NCBI RefSeq assembly: GCF_964275005.1
Contig: NC_092689.1
Location: forward strand, 6,921,200 to 6,985,199
Length of the DNA: 64,000 bases
Direction: 5' to 3'
Origin: Diadema setosum
Lineage: Eukaryota; Echinodermata; Echinoidea; Diadematoida; Diadematidae
Below the pieces are notes generated by a model that did not search any database, had not been told where the DNA came from, and saw only the letters and a program-made list of their open reading frames with translations. Shown piece by piece: positions 1 to 13,517 of the stretch (positions within the stretch are counted from its first letter, which is position 1; the number at the start of each line of letters is the position of its first letter). Made by a program: the position numbers and the translations under genes.

Positions 1-1275
1 GGAAAAAGAAGAAAATGAGAAATGTTACAGTCATGATTAAAATGGAAAATGCATTGCCACTCGTAAATGTTGGCCAAGTAAAACATCGCAGGATTAAAGC
101 CACTGCAGAATTGGACATTAGCAAATAAACTTATTATTTCCGTTTATCTGAAACGCACAAGAGGGAAGAGAGAGGAAATTGGGAAAAAGTGAGTCGGGCA
201 AAGAAATGGAGAGAGAGAGAGAGAGACAGAGAGAGATAAAGAGAGGAAAAGAGACAAAATGGCGAGCAGGCATCTACACTAGATTTTCCTCGGACGCACT
301 CTAGTCTATCATAAAGTCATTGTACTGCTATACATGTATTTGCAAAATGATATAAAAGAAAACAAGAGGAAGAAGAAGACGTTTTATATCTTAATTCAAG
401 ATTCATGCCATCACAACGTATCACAGATCCCTCTGGCCTTAGCAAAATACTTGGGAAGAAAATTAGAGAGAGAGGATGAGTACGGGGTAAGACGAGAGTA
501 GTGAAGGTTTCTCTGGAAAAGTACTTTCTCAGAGGGCAATGGTCCTCTTTCCCCCTTTTGATATTTCTAGACCATGGCGTCTTATCCGTCCATCGACATT
601 GACTAAATAGCGCATGTCATCGCCAGCGCCGTACTTAGCCCCAAGCTAGAACACACACGAGCAAGGGAGGTATGACGACCCGTAGAAGCAGGAGCAAAAT
701 GTAATGGCGGACCCGTAACCTTAAAGGTATGTATAAAGTCAATCATATTGTGCAAGTGCGATTCCACTCCATGTCAAAGATGCTTCTTATAGATAGAGTA
801 GAAACATGCAAAGGAATCTCCAAAAGTTGAATTGAAATCGGATAGAAGGTAAGAAAGTTCTGGAATTTTAAACTTCACATTGTTTTCACCGAACAATAAT
901 GCTGGCCGCAACCACATAATGATAATATTATGCAAATTTGATTAAATTATGATGTCTTAAAAGTCTTCCCTTGTCTCTCTATAAAAAATTTACTATACTT
1001 TGTACTGTATGAATTTCTTTTTGAAATAAAGTCGAGTATGCATCTGGCCCGGGGCTTCCTTACAAAAGAAAATCAGTATGGCGGTAAAGAGACCGTCCTT
1101 TTGAAGATGGATAAACATAAATGAATGAATAAACCGATAAAACAATAAAGAAAATTGTGCACCTTAAAGAGAGAGAGAGAATCATCGTAGAGTTGCTAAA
1201 CATTAAAATGATAGATTGCTGGCGAGGAGGCATTGCAATTGCTGACTCAACACTCCAAACATTATTTTGTAAAGT

Positions 1276-1276
<1 letters not shown>

Positions 1277-1309
<33 letters not shown>
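1277..1309 (+). repeat. (GT)n microsatellite
   Basis: About 16 GT units, followed by further GT/GC alternation to 1331. Confidence 0.95.
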
Positions 1310-1310
<1 letters not shown>

Positions 1311-1952
1311 ATGCGTGTGTATGCGCGCGCGCGTTCAAACTTGTAGAAGAATTGAAAGATTGAATTATTCATAGCCTATTTAATTTGCATTATTATGTGT
1401 TGCAACCAGTACTGCTAAAAATTTTGTAAATCAAAAAACAAAAATTATACCTCCAAATCTTTTTCTTTTTGCTTCATTTCCAGTTTTATCTAAATTCAAT
1501 CTTTCTGTTCTGAAGAGTGGAAGAGAGTAGGAATAGTCCGAACCTACACAAACTGTAGCTGTAAATTCAACAGCTTGAAGAAGAAGTAAAAACAATAACG
1601 TTGAAAACACAATCTAGCCATTGTCATAGCAACATTTTGCGTGAGTATAGGAAATCCGATACCTGTTTTTAAAAACATGGCGAATAATTCAAATATTGCA
1701 AGGGATTTTACTGATGTTTGCATCCACGAAACGTATAACACCTTTGATTGGGACAAAATGAAAATGCTGCAGAGATTCGATTGATGAAAATGCATATGAA
1801 ACTCTGCTAATTGTAATTAATTTACCCACAAATTTGATTGTGCAAGTGGAAATAAGAGTTTGCTGCATGATCATCGCGTTCCCATGAGTATAGACAATAC
1901 TCGCGCTTTTCATTTTCGAGAATGAAGTCAAAAACGAAAATGATGACCTGAC

Positions 1953-2011
1953 ATGATGATGATGACGATGATGACGACGACGATGATAATGATGATGATG
2001 ATGATGATGAT
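1953..2011 (+). repeat. (GAT)n/(GAC)n microsatellite
   Basis: Imperfect ATG/ACG triplets. The long Ser or His runs in any frame here are simple-repeat artefacts. Confidence 0.9.
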
Positions 2012-5000
2012 TCTTCACAGCATTTGTATGACGCCATACATCTGTTTATAAAACATTCAGATGCGCAGACTCTTCCAAGAGTGTTAGTAATTGAATGTCT
2101 GGTGAAAATGTTAAGTTTTGACATCCTGCGGAGTTTCAATTTGTTTTACCGAATCACCTGAGTTCATCACCTGTATCATTTCATCCTAACAATAATGGTC
2201 TTTTCTGAAATACTTTCAATCTCCTTCTATCCTCTCCAGTTTGAACCACTTTGGTCACCATGCTTTTATCTACTTCATTATATTTGCCATTTAAAGATGA
2301 TACAGTGTGAGTCAGCATTACCTCCATGATATGCTGTCCTTTTTCTTGTTTATTTCACTGTGTATTTTAAAACGTGGAATCAGATCTATTCAACCTATGC
2401 ACAATTTTCGCTATATTTGATTGCATTCTTATAAAGTCAACGATACTGTAGATTCTGTATAACTCCTGTACAAACATTGCAGTATAACTTACTATTGTGT
2501 CAGGTATGTGACCCAAAACTCAGATTTTTAAACTCAAAACCACAAAACACACAAACTCTTCTCGGTTCAGGGAATAGCTTAGTCAACCTTCCACCCTCTT
2601 TCCTCCGAATCAAGATTGGTTTTCTAAAGGATGCCGTTAAGAAAGGATTTTCAGTATGCCCCTGTCGCTAAGTGGGACTTCATGTGAAGTACTGGCAAAA
2701 ACTGTCCTAGCAGTTTACTTGTCTCTCTACCAACAACGTGCGAAACGTTCAAATGCCATGAATAGACGGAAAACAACAAAATTTGTATGATGTGAGTAAC
2801 AAGAGGTATGATTTTTTTAAAAAGGAGATTAATACACGTGAAACGATTAATTGTGTTTGTATTTGTTCTGCTGCATGGCAGCTTTCACCAAATCATTTTG
2901 GAGTAAATTCCCTTTAGGTCCCCTCCGGTTTAAAGTCATTTTAGGCGAAAGACGAATATACATTGATTAATAACGCGTAAAAAGAATTGATTATTGAATG
3001 GGGAAATTAACATTGGTAGGTTTATATCTGTTTGATGTGCATGTTTTTACTTCACTTTCAATGTTTATGGTGTAAAACAGTTCTTAATTCCAATTCGAGG
3101 CTGCATTGTATTGCTGCCGAATGAACCAATATCAACTTGCTCAATCAATCAAAAAAAAGTAGATAAATTGATTCAAAGTAAAATCAGATCACGGTGATAC
3201 TATTAAGTATTTATCTGAATAGTAAGTATTTAACATCTTCGTGAACGCGCAAAAGTAGGGGACGAGTAAAGTTTTAAGGGGACGACATACACAGGGACAT
3301 CGATTCCCATACGAGACTGCGCAGTGAAGCCTACCCAAGGCTCAGCTTTACACCTCTTTGTTTTCTTTGCCTAAATTGGTAGGATTTGGTCTTCCCGCAT
3401 AGGAGAACAGACGAGAACCTCGGTTCGTGGCCCGGGTTTGTCCCCCTACGATATCGCTCCCTCAAATCGCATTCGAAGAGGTCGCCCGAAATCTCCATCG
3501 TCGCGAGGGGCTCATTCCTAAATTGTAGGACTACATGAGGTGAAATGCAGAAAGTTTGTATAGGCCTACGTGTTTACGGTGAGACGTCAAAACTAGCGAA
3601 ATGTCAAACGGATCCAATGTACAGCAAAGCCGACTGTTGATTATGTGTATGTCAGTGTATGTCAAAGTATAGGAAACGACGGTCAATTGAATTTCCTGTG
3701 CTGATAAAACCAAACTAATGTGAGAGTAATGTTTTTTATTACTCTTCTCCCCTCTTACGTTGAAAAAAAAAAAAACTTGGACAAATCAACAATGTTAAAC
3801 ATCAATTGTATTATTTTCTAGGGCCCTGCAAGATGTAAATGCTCAACTTTGCTGTTAGTCCCTACAAGACAAACAAATCTTAAAGTCTGTGGAAGATATA
3901 CATTATATCTTCACTCACTATTTTCACGCCAATACCAGGTATGTGCATTCCAAACTGTATCCACTATGATTTACATAGTTTTAACGCTTACACTTGAAAT
4001 GTCCTGTTTGAAAGTGCATTCCATGCAATCATTATCCATGACCCTATAGGTTTCACGCTTGCCTGTGCTTAGTTTGTATACAATGTAGTGTACTCAGGAA
4101 CATACACCCGGAGAGTGACAAAAAAGAAACAAAAATAAAATGTAAATCATTATTAGAAGTATCGTTGCACTGTCCATATGTAAATATGCACAGTACACTA
4201 GTAAAATGAAAAAGAAAATAGATATATCAAATGATGTGAGATGAAAGAATGAATAAATGATATAATAACTTATGTAGAGTAAGGATATACAATGAGTAAT
4301 ACACATAAAATGTGTGAACATTGATATCTGAAAAGTGTGAGTCTTAGAATCATTCACTTACAGCAGCAGTTTCAAACATGATATTTATGTTTCAAATCTG
4401 ACCCCACTTTAAACTTTTTTAGCGCAACAGTACATGAATTTTGTAGTATCGTGTATGACATTAATATGAAATGAATTCTAATGACGCAACCACAGCTCGC
4501 TTCTTTCATCATTCATACTGAAGAAGTGAACACCAGTGGTCCATCATAATAACTGTACCATTTACTGTGAACCACAATGGCTAGATCCTCACATGGATAA
4601 GCAATCAAATGTTTCCCAATCTTCCTTCTCTGTTTTATCTCTTTGTCCGCTGATGCCTGACTACCAAGCAGATATGAAGAAATGAATTGCATCTTTGACA
4701 TAAAGGTCTTCGAGAGAGAAGGGAGCCGCCGCCGAACTCGTCATCCCTCCCTCCCGCTTGCTCCTTTTCCGATGCTTGTCCTCTAGTTAGCATTTATGAT
4801 TCTCACGGCGCAATACTATCCAAGTACACGATCATAAAAGATGTGGGGAAGACCCCGAGGGAGGTAAAGAATTAATCCAAAAGAGTTTAATGGTGGAAGT
4901 CATCTGGTAGCCTTCCCTATCTCGATGACACCAGAGTCACTAACATTTCGCTGCTCATGCGTGGTGTTGAGATAAGGGAAGGTCATTCATAGATGATGCC

Positions 5001-8000
5001 TTCTCTTACCCTGCTCTTGCCGTCCCATATGGCTGTCCATTTGGAGAGGTATCATATTGTCTGGATTTTTTCTGGGGTCTCACTGGGTTCTTTTTGTATT
5101 GCCTTGTTATGTTCTTCTCCACGGCTTCGGCATTATACCAAAAATAGATCAAATGCAGAACAACGAAAACGTCGCATGGTCTGTTCGTGGTTACATATGA
5201 ATTTGCTTTTCAAAGTCCCCTTATGACTCTTTCCAATGTTGAATGGCGAAGGACCTTTGAATGTTTATCTTTATTAACAGAGTTATCGGATACATTAATA
5301 TAGGCCTATATGATCTCTCATATCATCACCTAGCCAATAAAATTAATATTCTCTCTGAGCAACGGCTTTGTCAAAATTAGCCATATCCGAAATGCGTAAA
5401 TGTTGTTTTTGTAATGAACACTGCAAAAGATTTTTTTTTTTAATTCATGCAGTTGTGTTTATATTAACGAGTGTTTAAAAAAAGCCAACATGGGCTAAAA
5501 AGGGTGTAATGGGGCCTACTAACGAATAGGGACTACTTTGTTGTATGGCGTATGAAAGTGCTGATAGATTCTTTCATGGAAATAGAAAGAAAGCTTTTTT
5601 CTAACCTCCATGACTCTCTCCAGGCTTTGCTTACGAAGTCAGCTAGTAATTGACAATTAATCATTCACGAATTACAATGACTTAGAAATAGTATTTTATA
5701 AACATATACGTATGTAAGACTGCGACTCTACGTGATAACATTTACTGAGACTCGCTTCGCAAGCCTCGTATCTCGTTAAGTTCTCTTCAAGAGGTCTCGT
5801 GTCAATTTGAGTGCTATGGACAACCTTTTTGGTGAGATGTGTTCTGAGCTAGTGCACAGTCAATCAAGCAGGCAAGCGTGAATTATGCTTTTCTGATCGT
5901 CAGATCGTCTGAAGAAGTCAGCCATTTGAAATTTGTAAACTAGATCACAACTTGTTAGAACAGAGATGGGGAGGTAAACTTCGACTGAGCGAAAATTCGT
6001 GCAGCCAGCACCATCAAAACACATTTACCCCCACACCTTCCCGGGAGAGTCGTTTCGGCTTCGCCCTTTCACAGGGGTCGAATGCAGCAGCCGCTGGCAA
6101 GCCTAGCCGCAGACCCTCTGCCCCGCGATTCGGGCCGCCCTTGAGGCGTAGCACACGGTAAACAGCTTCCTCCAACGCACTCACGGATGTACAAACCCAA
6201 CTTGGCTCTAACGACCAGTCATAATGTTGGCAAGACGCTAGCCTCCCTTCCTCTCTCTCCTTTTCTCTCCCTCTCTCCCTCTCCTCTCTTCCTCTCTCTT
6301 TCTCCGTTTATCCTACTCTCTTGCACTTGTTCAAGTTATCGGGACTTTCATAGAAAATTATAACTTGCAATTTTGATGTCATAGGAAAGTGCACGCCATG
6401 CTGTAAGGAGTCTTTGACGATTTACAGGCCTACTTATCCAAGATGGGCTTATTCATTTATGTGTGTGCGTGAGTATGTGTGTATTATTATGTGAGTGTAT
6501 GTGAGTGCGTGTGCCTGTGCGGGTGTGTGCGTGCGCGTAAAATCCGAGATGCATAATAAACATTGATATCTTGGCTCCTCAAAAGCAACAGGATATAGAA
6601 GACTATTTTGCAACATAAAATAGATTGATGAGTAAATGCATTTTAGTACAGATCAGAATCATTCTCTATCACGGACCTTCTAATGATGGAGCAGAATGAA
6701 TAAGAATGATTTAAAAATCGTTTAGTTAAGAATGTGTGCTTATTTTTCTTCCCTGCGTATCTCACGATATAAATCAATCAGATACACTATGAAATGCAAC
6801 CATTCCGTGAAGTTATTCAGATCAAACGCTGTAGAAGTTTTCGTACACTGCAGCGTTGACGAACCAGCTCTTCCACCTCTCTGGACGAACCAAGGAGGTA
6901 CTCTCCATAGACATGCCTCCTTCCTACCTGATGACAGCTTGTAACACTGGCAGAAAATGGCCAACTATGCGAACTTGTGCACGAGCACGGCCTTCGTGCC
7001 GAATGGTTCTCAGCTGTTGGCGAGCTATAAAAAAAAAAAAAAAAAAAACGAAACCATTCTTGACACGCCGTAATAAGCTCTTGAGAGGGATGTTGTTTCC
7101 GCTCTCAAGCGTCGGTGGAAATATTACGTCCATAGACCATGCTTGGGAGGAAAGAAAAAGGTCAATTTCCTTTCTGGACAATTTATAAAAGCTAAGTTTG
7201 GTTGCCAGGGACATAGCTTGAGAACTTCGATGACGAAGATTACCAAGAGGAATAATTGATTCGGCTCGAGTTTATTAGCTCATCTGTGCCGAGAGCGGGA
7301 AATCCAGTGGATGTACCTGTAACGCCAAACATGCATTTTAACACCAACGGTCCTGAAGATGCATAGTGTTGATCAGTGGTCATACACCCCGTACACCAAT
7401 CTTTACAATAAATGGATCTTAATTTGAATTGGAAACAGCAAGGAGGTACATGTACTAGTATCTGAATAGTAACTCCTTGGTAACAGCATGGACCCATGGT
7501 AACAGTGAAACGGTATAGAAACAGCAACATTCATAATTCGTCAACACTCCGCACCAGTCCAACTACAGTTATAGCACAGTGACACCAGAAATTTGCTGAA
7601 TTACATCCGAAACTAGAATGCTCTTTCGAAAAAATCTTGACTTCTGCTGCTATTGCTCTCATCCTTGTGAGCATAATACACTGTCACTTCGTCTGCGATT
7701 GCCACTGCTCAACTATAATATAACTTGTTGTGCCTATTCTTTTTTCTATAATAATGTATAACTATAGTATTCCGACCCAAACACTCATGATATTGCCGCT
7801 GATACATATACTGCCATTCACCCATATAATTAGGCATATCACTCCACTAAACACGGAGTTTATAAAATAGTGACTGGAGAACATTATGGTAAAGTCGCAG
7901 CAACATCACGTCAAACAAGTGAATACTCCCATTTCTTTTTGATATAGGCCTACACATAATAAGTATAGAAAGGAAAGGACCAGAAAATTAATAAGTTAGT

Positions 8001-9243
8001 GTGTTAAGAATCTTCCAGAATTGGGAAGAACCATAAAATTATTCAAGAGAAGAGAAAGAAAGAGAGGAAAAAAGATAGGCCTACATGATAATTGGCAGGG
8101 TGAAATGAATTGATTCGAACTGACAGTATACGGGCGAAAAGAGAAAAAGATAACATGGGGGAATTGACATGGCGGAAAATAACATTATAATATCACACTG
8201 CACTTCAGTGCAGTATAGTACAAAGAAACTAATGATAGTGTGATAGGATTGTAGGGGAAGAAAAAATAGAAACAAAAAAAGACGAGCAGAAGGATACAGG
8301 AAAATGAGGATGAAATTTAGGAGCTCAAAAAGAAGGCAAAGATGAGAATGATGTAGCAATTCATGTATATCATTCCGTTTCATGGGGTATACATTTAAGA
8401 ATGCTTAAAAAACGATCTGCAGTATTTGGCATTAATTCCATGTGCTCGTGTTCGAGCGCGCTCTGGGATTAAGGTCCGTTTGCCCCACTTCGGATGTAGA
8501 TTTTTGACGTCGACATTGTACATGTACTATGCCCCGTTCAACGTGTCCTCGCAGACATCCACCCTCCCCCCCCCCCCCCACTCCCTCCCCCTCTCTGTGC
8601 GGCTGAGGGCAGTCTGCGGCGGCATGTCCTCAAGGGAAACATTCATAGACTTCGTTCTTTGCACTTTTGCTGCTCACACGGAAGGTCAGCACAGCAAAAA
8701 ACAAAACAAATCATCTCAAATCAAGCCAAATCAAACAACGGTAAAACGAGACAAAACAAATCAAGTTGAAGAAAACAAAAAGAACATCTGGGTTTTTTTT
8801 CCCCCTTTGTTTGGGGAGGGGGGAGCACACAGTTTTTAGCTTTTCCAAACATATCTATCATATTGAACCTAATCGGAAACCGTCGTTGGTCCTTCGAATC
8901 ATTACTGAGACACCTCAAAATAGTTTACACCTCCCAAAGAAACCTTGGCAAGTTTTGATTCAACTTTTTATAGTCAAATATTTGACTTGAAACTTACAGA
9001 AGCTCCTCCTGCATAGATAGCAGGAAATACTGCACACACACAGATAGATACACAAACACACAGACACACACGCAACTAGAAGATGAGCTCCGGTGCGCCC
9101 CCCCCCCCCCCTTGTAAATTGCAATTCATATAATTAGGTATTATGCAGAGACATATTCTGATGACATTTTAATATTTGACAGCTGCATGAAAACTGCAAA
9201 CCATAATCATCTGTCACATATTAGAGAACACATTGCCGCTTAT

Positions 9244-9636
9244 TTCAAAGCGATGGTATGGTTTTGGTTAAGACCTAATTTCATGTTTCCAACATTTTTG
9301 GTTGAGAAAATGAGAAACCTCTTATGAAATATGAAAGAGCATGTAATCCAAGAGAGATTCAACGTCCATTTGATGAAAAATTGGTTTTGGACTGGCTGAG
9401 ATATCCAAAAACAGAGCAATCCTTCTAAAAGGTGGGACCCCCCTTTAATTGGGATCGCTTTATTATACTTTGTTTTTTGATGTCTCAGCCATTCCAAAAC
9501 CGATTTTCATCTAATAGAATTAACACCCATATTGGAATGGAGTAGGGCCTTATATCATTTCATAAGTGATTTTTGGTATCTTGCAAAAACTTAAAATATG
9601 GCCTCACCTCCACCATTCACTATATCATCCCTTTAA
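9244..9636. mobile_element. family F foldback element, copy F1
   Basis: Degenerate start (TTcAAAGCGATGGTATGG), clear end CATCCCTTTAA. The two halves are inverted copies: TGATGAAAAATTGGTTTTGG against CCAAAACCGATTTTCATC. No coding capacity. Confidence 0.7.
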
Positions 9637-10070
9637 CCACTGTTTCTCTTTCAGTACGCTTAAAATATCGTTTCCACTTCTAAAAACAGTTTTGCTTGAA
9701 GGTCATATGTAAATGCGAAAGGACATAACCTCAATGACACAATATATACAATGTGTGTGATTATCTATTTCAAGATACTATAGAAATACTCACCTAAAAA
9801 CTCAACACATTACAACGCAAGGTGCACTAAGTGCTTGTCAGAGGAATTTGCCATATAGACTATCATAATTAGAAACAGAATTCAATTAATAACGTTTGAA
9901 GAATAGGAGTTTAGTCAACCACTTGACTGATAGTAGGAAAGCTGTCAATATATATTTTGTTTTTCTTTTGATATTCCTACAAACGATTTTAGTTTCTTCT
10001 TTGATATCTTCCGCAGCTGCTCACACGTAGATAAGCATTCTCAGCTTTATATTTCATTTTATTTCTATAC

Positions 10071-10490
10071 GTATGTCCCCCCCCCAAAAAAAAAAAAAAA
10101 TACATTGAGGGTATGAAACTATAACTCATTGCCCACATCTTTCAGAAAACCCCATTCGATTTGCTTGAGTGGTAAAAGAGAAATGAGGAATTTTGTAGAG
10201 GATGTCAGGAATCTCTTCCCTCCAAGTTTTGTCTATTGTATTCACACACAAGAACATCGAAGTGCTAAACTTGGAAGAATCAGACTCATGGCATGTTTTA
10301 CAACAATCCACATTTCTCTGGGACCGCTTTACCAAATTCAATTGGGATTTTCTGCAAAATAGACCTAATATATTATATTTCAAGACCTTGAAGTAGCATT
10401 TAGACATTTTAATCACATTATGTGTTATCAATGCGAGAATTTGATTGTATTTTTTTTTTTTTTTGGGGGGGGGGACATACCGTATAAGTA
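10071..10490. mobile_element. family R element R1, with C9-A15 / T16-G10 inverted ends
   Basis: Left end GTATGTC then C9-A15, right end T16-G10 then GACATAC: an inverted repeat built on homopolymers. The interior (GATTTGCTTGAGTGG, ATGTCAGGAATCTCTTCC) recurs at 31.2-32.5 kb. Confidence 0.75.
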
Positions 10491-13305
10491 CTATTGACAA
10501 TCAAAGATCATATACACCGTCGTGCACGGTGAGACATTGCTTTTGTTCTATTTTATCTTGCACAAATATAGTTTTTAGAGTAAAATCAAATGAACATTTT
10601 AAGGCAGATTTTCCTTGGAAAAAAGAGGGTTCAATTTTCTGAAGGTCAGCAAATATTGTACGAAAGTTTTCACTAATGAGTTGAAACTTTTAAACTTTTC
10701 CCTACGTATTTCTTTAAAGTATATTCATTTTATGATTGTTGTGATTTTACTTCAATGACTAAACTATTATGTTTTTCGACTTTCGACCTAATTCTGTGTA
10801 TGTGTATTAAAGATTATGGAACATATTAATGAATCAAAGTCACTTTTTCCATACGTAATGTGCGCGTAGTGTCAAAATGGATACAATACTCTTGTGTTTG
10901 TCGATGCTTTCATTGGCATACATATTGTAGATACATCTTAAAGGAGACCGAATATCATAACTGTTTTCATACTCATATTAAACTGTGTGCCAGTAGAATT
11001 TGTAGGTATGGGATATGCAATTGTAATAGAGACAGCCTATCATTTCGAATAAATTCGTCAGAGAATATCTTCTTTTTTTTTTAGAATATACTCATATGAA
11101 ACGTTTTCTTTACTACTATTTTGTAGGGTTCTGTGAGCTTTCAAAAGCGATAAGAAGGACTACCGCATGCAACATGTTTACCAGTTCGCCTTTTCGTGCA
11201 GAAATAATTTGATTCTCTCACGCAACCGTCAACGCACTGAGCCTGACGATGAGTGTCACCGACGCAATTCTAAGGACAAAATTAACGGCACATCGAGCCT
11301 TGGGGAGCGCAGCGGCACGCTAGCACGCCAGCTATCCGTGGCGTCCCGGAGTCTACTCCGGTGCGTTGTCGTATATCAACCTCGCTCTACACGCGCACGC
11401 CGCCCAGCTTGATTCACGAGCCGTGGCGGACGAAAATGACAACAACCTCGTCCCCAGAGACGATCGGCGTTCGGCCGACAGGCCTTCAAAATTTCAACAA
11501 AATTGTATTTCATTTTGTAATGTTTTTTCAAAGAGACGTTTGGAAGCATTTGGAAGACTCGATAAAACACTTTAACTCATGTTCGATTACAGTGATGATG
11601 GCTATGATGGAGGAACTTCTGGGGACTCTGTTTCCTCGATGTATGTCACCCTTATTATAGATAAAACTCTTATGGTGAATTGATAGAACTTTCTTTCTTT
11701 TTTTAGGGAGGATTCTTCAAGCTCTAAATTCCATATCTTCTGTGTCTTTCCTTGTTGCGGAAAAAGAATAGATGGTGCAGTGGTGCAGGTATTTAAACAG
11801 AGCAATGTTTGCGTGTGGGTTCATCCCAAACAAATGGTTCTGCTTATTATATTATCGGCATACCCGAGGTCAACCACATTTTTGTGAGAATTCAAAAGAC
11901 TGGTTGCCCTGTTTGTTTGTTGGTATGTGTGTGTGTGTGTGTGTGTGCTCTGGCCATGGTTCGTTTTGTGTGTTTGCATATTTTGAAGATTCTCGCCTTA
12001 TATTGAAAACGTAGTTTTGTTTTCAAGTAAACATTTACGGTAGCATAGCAATGTCAATCATTTTCATTTACCCGGATGTACTCGGACACTGCATATTTAC
12101 TATGCAGATTTTTTATAGAGCAATAAGCATACATGCCTACCATTCAATGTAATCAACACGCTCATAACTAATTTAGAAATTGAAGTCCTGATTTGGACCA
12201 AAAATATTCCTTTTTTTTTTTATTGTTCATTTAAAGCCAACCTGGACATAGTGTGGAGTTGTTCATTTGATGAAACCAAAATCGATTTGCAGATCCTATC
12301 AAAGTACCCTACGACGATATGCAATACAATGCCCACCTCTTCTACATGCAGTGTCATGAGTGATGCCTGAATGGCTTCCTCCGTTTAGAATGGTCCCGCT
12401 GAGTCTCATCTGAAAGAAAAGAAAGAAAATACCAACGACAAAGTTAGAGTTGAACAATACTTTCTTGAGGGTAAACAGCTCATTTGCCAGGTTACACGTC
12501 AGATATGGATACGGGATTTCGAGGCCAATTTATAATGTGTAATGGTGAACAATATATGGAGGGATCTATTTGTAAGTTTAAATTTGTTTGTTTGTTAGTT
12601 AATTAGTTAGTTAGTTCGTTAGTTTGATTGTATGTCTCTTTTCCCTCAACATAAACCTTTTTTTTTGGACTCTATATAATCAACAAACATAGGCCTTTGT
12701 ACGTCTTGCATTTTTATATTCAACAGGTAAATGAGATGGTAAAACAAATGTGTAAATTTGATAAGCGATAAGCTTCACCGCGATTGAGATGATGATAGTC
12801 CTACAAAATGAAATTGTTTTTATCGCTTGTAGTGACACCATTATCATTATGCAGATTGATATCATTGTCTCAATATTACCATCGACATTGTTGTTATTAT
12901 TTCTGAATTCGTTATCATTCTTTCTACCACAACATCTTGTTTACCAATCTAACCGATGCTATAGGGAGAGAACGCGGAAGTACGTGGTCAGTTGGGTGCA
13001 CAACTAGTTCCTTGTATAAAAACTGGTACATTGTAATACAATAAATCAAGCCGTTAGAATGTTTTCTTGAAATGACCTCAGTGACTTCAAATGACGCGAA
13101 AATGAAACAGAATCTTAAGAATAACAACCTCTTAAAACATCAAGTGCTGCTAAAAGAGCTCAAAAATCCATCTTAACATAAGCACCACATGACTCAGATG
13201 TGGTTAGAGCATCTGTCGGACCCTCGCGTCAGAATGAATGGCGAACTGACGAAGGTCAACCAGAATGGAACTTATGGATGCAACTCAAGAGATAACGTTT
13301 CAATT

Positions 13306-13517
13306 TTCCTCTAGCTCTCCCTCTCTCTGTCTTCCATTTTCTTCTCTCCTCTTTCCCACTGTCTTTCTTCTCTCCCTTCTTTCTTCTCTTCTCTTCTTTT
13401 CTCTTCTCTATTCTTTCTTCTGCTTCTTCTTTTCATCTTGTCTGTCCTCTCTCTTCTTCTCTTGTCGTCCGTATTGCTCCTTTTCCTGTTTATCTCTCTA
13501 CGTCTCTTTCTACTTTT
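13306..13517 (+). repeat. 210-bp polypyrimidine tract
   Basis: Almost only C and T on this strand (CTCTCCCTCTCTCTGTCTTC and on). Strong strand asymmetry; possible triplex-forming DNA. A second, shorter tract is at 6240-6303. Confidence 0.85.

Larger units (their letters stand above)
1..9243. other. gene-poor left flank
   Basis: AT-rich, stop-dense DNA with no frame I accept as coding. Holds GA-rich 208-250, the GT and GAT microsatellites, a CpG-richer block at 3240-3530 and another at 5950-6180 ending ACACG|GTAAAC, a CT tract at 6240-6303 and homopolymer C runs at 8567 and 9098. Confidence 0.5.

Noticed and set aside
1822..2139. Poly-Ser and poly-His frames
   Set aside because: They are translations of the GAT/GAC microsatellite.
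8426..8839. 137-codon plus-strand frame
   Set aside because: Runs through a C homopolymer and A-rich sequence with no recognisable motif; composition-driven.
12338..12411. Possible small exon (ATGAGACTCAGCGG) with good acceptor and donor on the minus strand, considered as MyoD exon 2
   Set aside because: Size resembles vertebrate MRF exon 2, but the peptide shows none of the expected Ser-Pro/Cys-Ser-Asp features and lies 7.8 kb away. Not enough to call.
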